A DNA stretch of 5,402 nt, taken from contig NZ_CALIBB010000187.1 in assembly GCF_938045595.1 (NCBI RefSeq), positions 1 through 5,402 on the forward strand, written 5' to 3'. Positions 4,998-5,402 of the stretch are shown in pieces. This DNA is from an uncultured Campylobacter sp. (GTDB taxonomy: Bacteria; Campylobacterota; Campylobacteria; Campylobacterales; Campylobacteraceae). The notes beneath the pieces are model-generated. The model saw only the letters and a list, made by a program, of their open reading frames with translations, was not told the DNA's origin and searched no databases. A program made the translations under genes and the position numbers. Every line of letters begins with the position of its first letter. Within the stretch, counting starts at the first letter, position 1.

Positions 4998-5402
4998 GTC
5001 CCAATCCCCTAAATCGGGGAAATTCTAATCAAATCAAAATGGCAACGGTATCGGTAATACTGCTATTGCTGTCACACGTAAGTTGTTTCAATCCCCTAGA
5101 TCGGGGAAATTCTAATCAAATTTGGCAAAATTGGTCAAAGAGGTGATTTTTATGTGAAAGGGTTTCAATCCCCTAGATCGGGGAAATTCTAATCAAATCC
5201 CACTAGAACAAATTCCCCCTAAACTTATGTGTAAAGAAGTTTCAATCCCCTAGATCGGGGAAATTCTAATCAAATAAAGTGAGCAGTTTCCGTCTTGGCA
5301 AGACGTCATTAAAGCGTTTCAATCCCCTAGATCGGGGAAATTCTAATCAAATTTATCAAGGAGAACAAAATGGGAAAAGTTCGTGATTGTTTCAATCCCC
5401 TA
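4998..5402 (-). CRISPR. CRISPR array, trailing end; five full repeats and one cut by the window edge
   Basis: The repeat is 37 nt, GTTTCAATCCCC...TCTAATCAAAT in plus sense, with a TCCCC/GGGGA stem around a TAGATC loop. Repeats lie at 4998-5034, 5085-5121, 5162-5198, 5239-5275, 5316-5352 and 5389-5402 (cut). The first differs at three positions (5000, 5001, 5012); the others are identical. Spacers are 5035-5084 (50 nt), 5122-5161 (40), 5199-5238 (40), 5276-5315 (40) and 5353-5388 (36). The minus-strand repeat ends in ATTGAAAC, the usual crRNA 5' handle, and the degenerate repeat is at the left. Transcription is therefore probably leftward, from a leader beyond 5402, in the same direction as cas10. 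The array continues outside the window. It presumably feeds the type III complex encoded at 1-2776. Confidence 0.97.

Noticed and set aside
4998..5402. Rightward transcription of the array
   Set aside because: Only the minus strand gives the ATTGAAAC 3' end of the repeat, and repeat decay is at the left, which marks that side as the trailing end. The leader itself is not visible.

Overview
The window looks like host-associated Campylobacter DNA (epsilonproteobacterial; inference). The sequence is fairly AT-rich, with many AAATTT-type runs, purine-rich AAGGAG ribosome sites and TATAAT -10 boxes. All six coding regions lie on the minus strand. They form two blocks separated by non-coding DNA that is unusually structured.

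Left block (1-2776, transcribed leftward): the start of a type III CRISPR-Cas effector operon. The order of transcription is cas10 (an HD-less large subunit with a palm/cyclase SGDD motif), then a small Csm3-like Cas7 RAMP, then a Csx10-like Cas5-group RAMP that runs off the left edge. The reading frames overlap by 23 nt and by 1-4 nt, so they are probably translationally coupled. A Csx10-like subunit together with a Csm3-like subunit points to subtype III-D or a close relative. Cas6, further Cas7 subunits, any ring-nucleotide effector and cas1/cas2 are not in the window.

Middle block (2823-4775): a short ORF with a signal peptide that looks truncated and ends 46 nt before cas10, then two predicted lipoproteins of unknown function.

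Right block (4998-5402 and beyond): a CRISPR array of 37-nt repeats with mostly 40-nt spacers. Read on the minus strand, the repeat ends in ATTGAAAC, the usual crRNA 5' handle. The array is therefore probably transcribed leftward from a leader outside the window, and its trailing end is inside the window. Every spacer has an open reading frame in the plus sense, and one shows a ribosome site and ATG. The crRNAs would thus be antisense to mRNAs, as an RNA-guided type III complex needs.

The most unusual part is the non-coding DNA. A 42-bp promoter module (TATAAT, 11 nt, then two TGACA boxes 10 bp apart) occurs twice, in front of the secreted ORF and in front of the distal lipoprotein gene. Upstream of each copy lies the same relic: a half-decayed CRISPR repeat, a spacer-sized gap (37 and 40 nt), and a degenerate full repeat. 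The copy at 3117-3277 is an orphan with no array attached. The copy at 4852-5034 leads into the live array. This suggests that an array end plus its flanking promoter was duplicated or recombined, with the lipoprotein genes lying between the copies.
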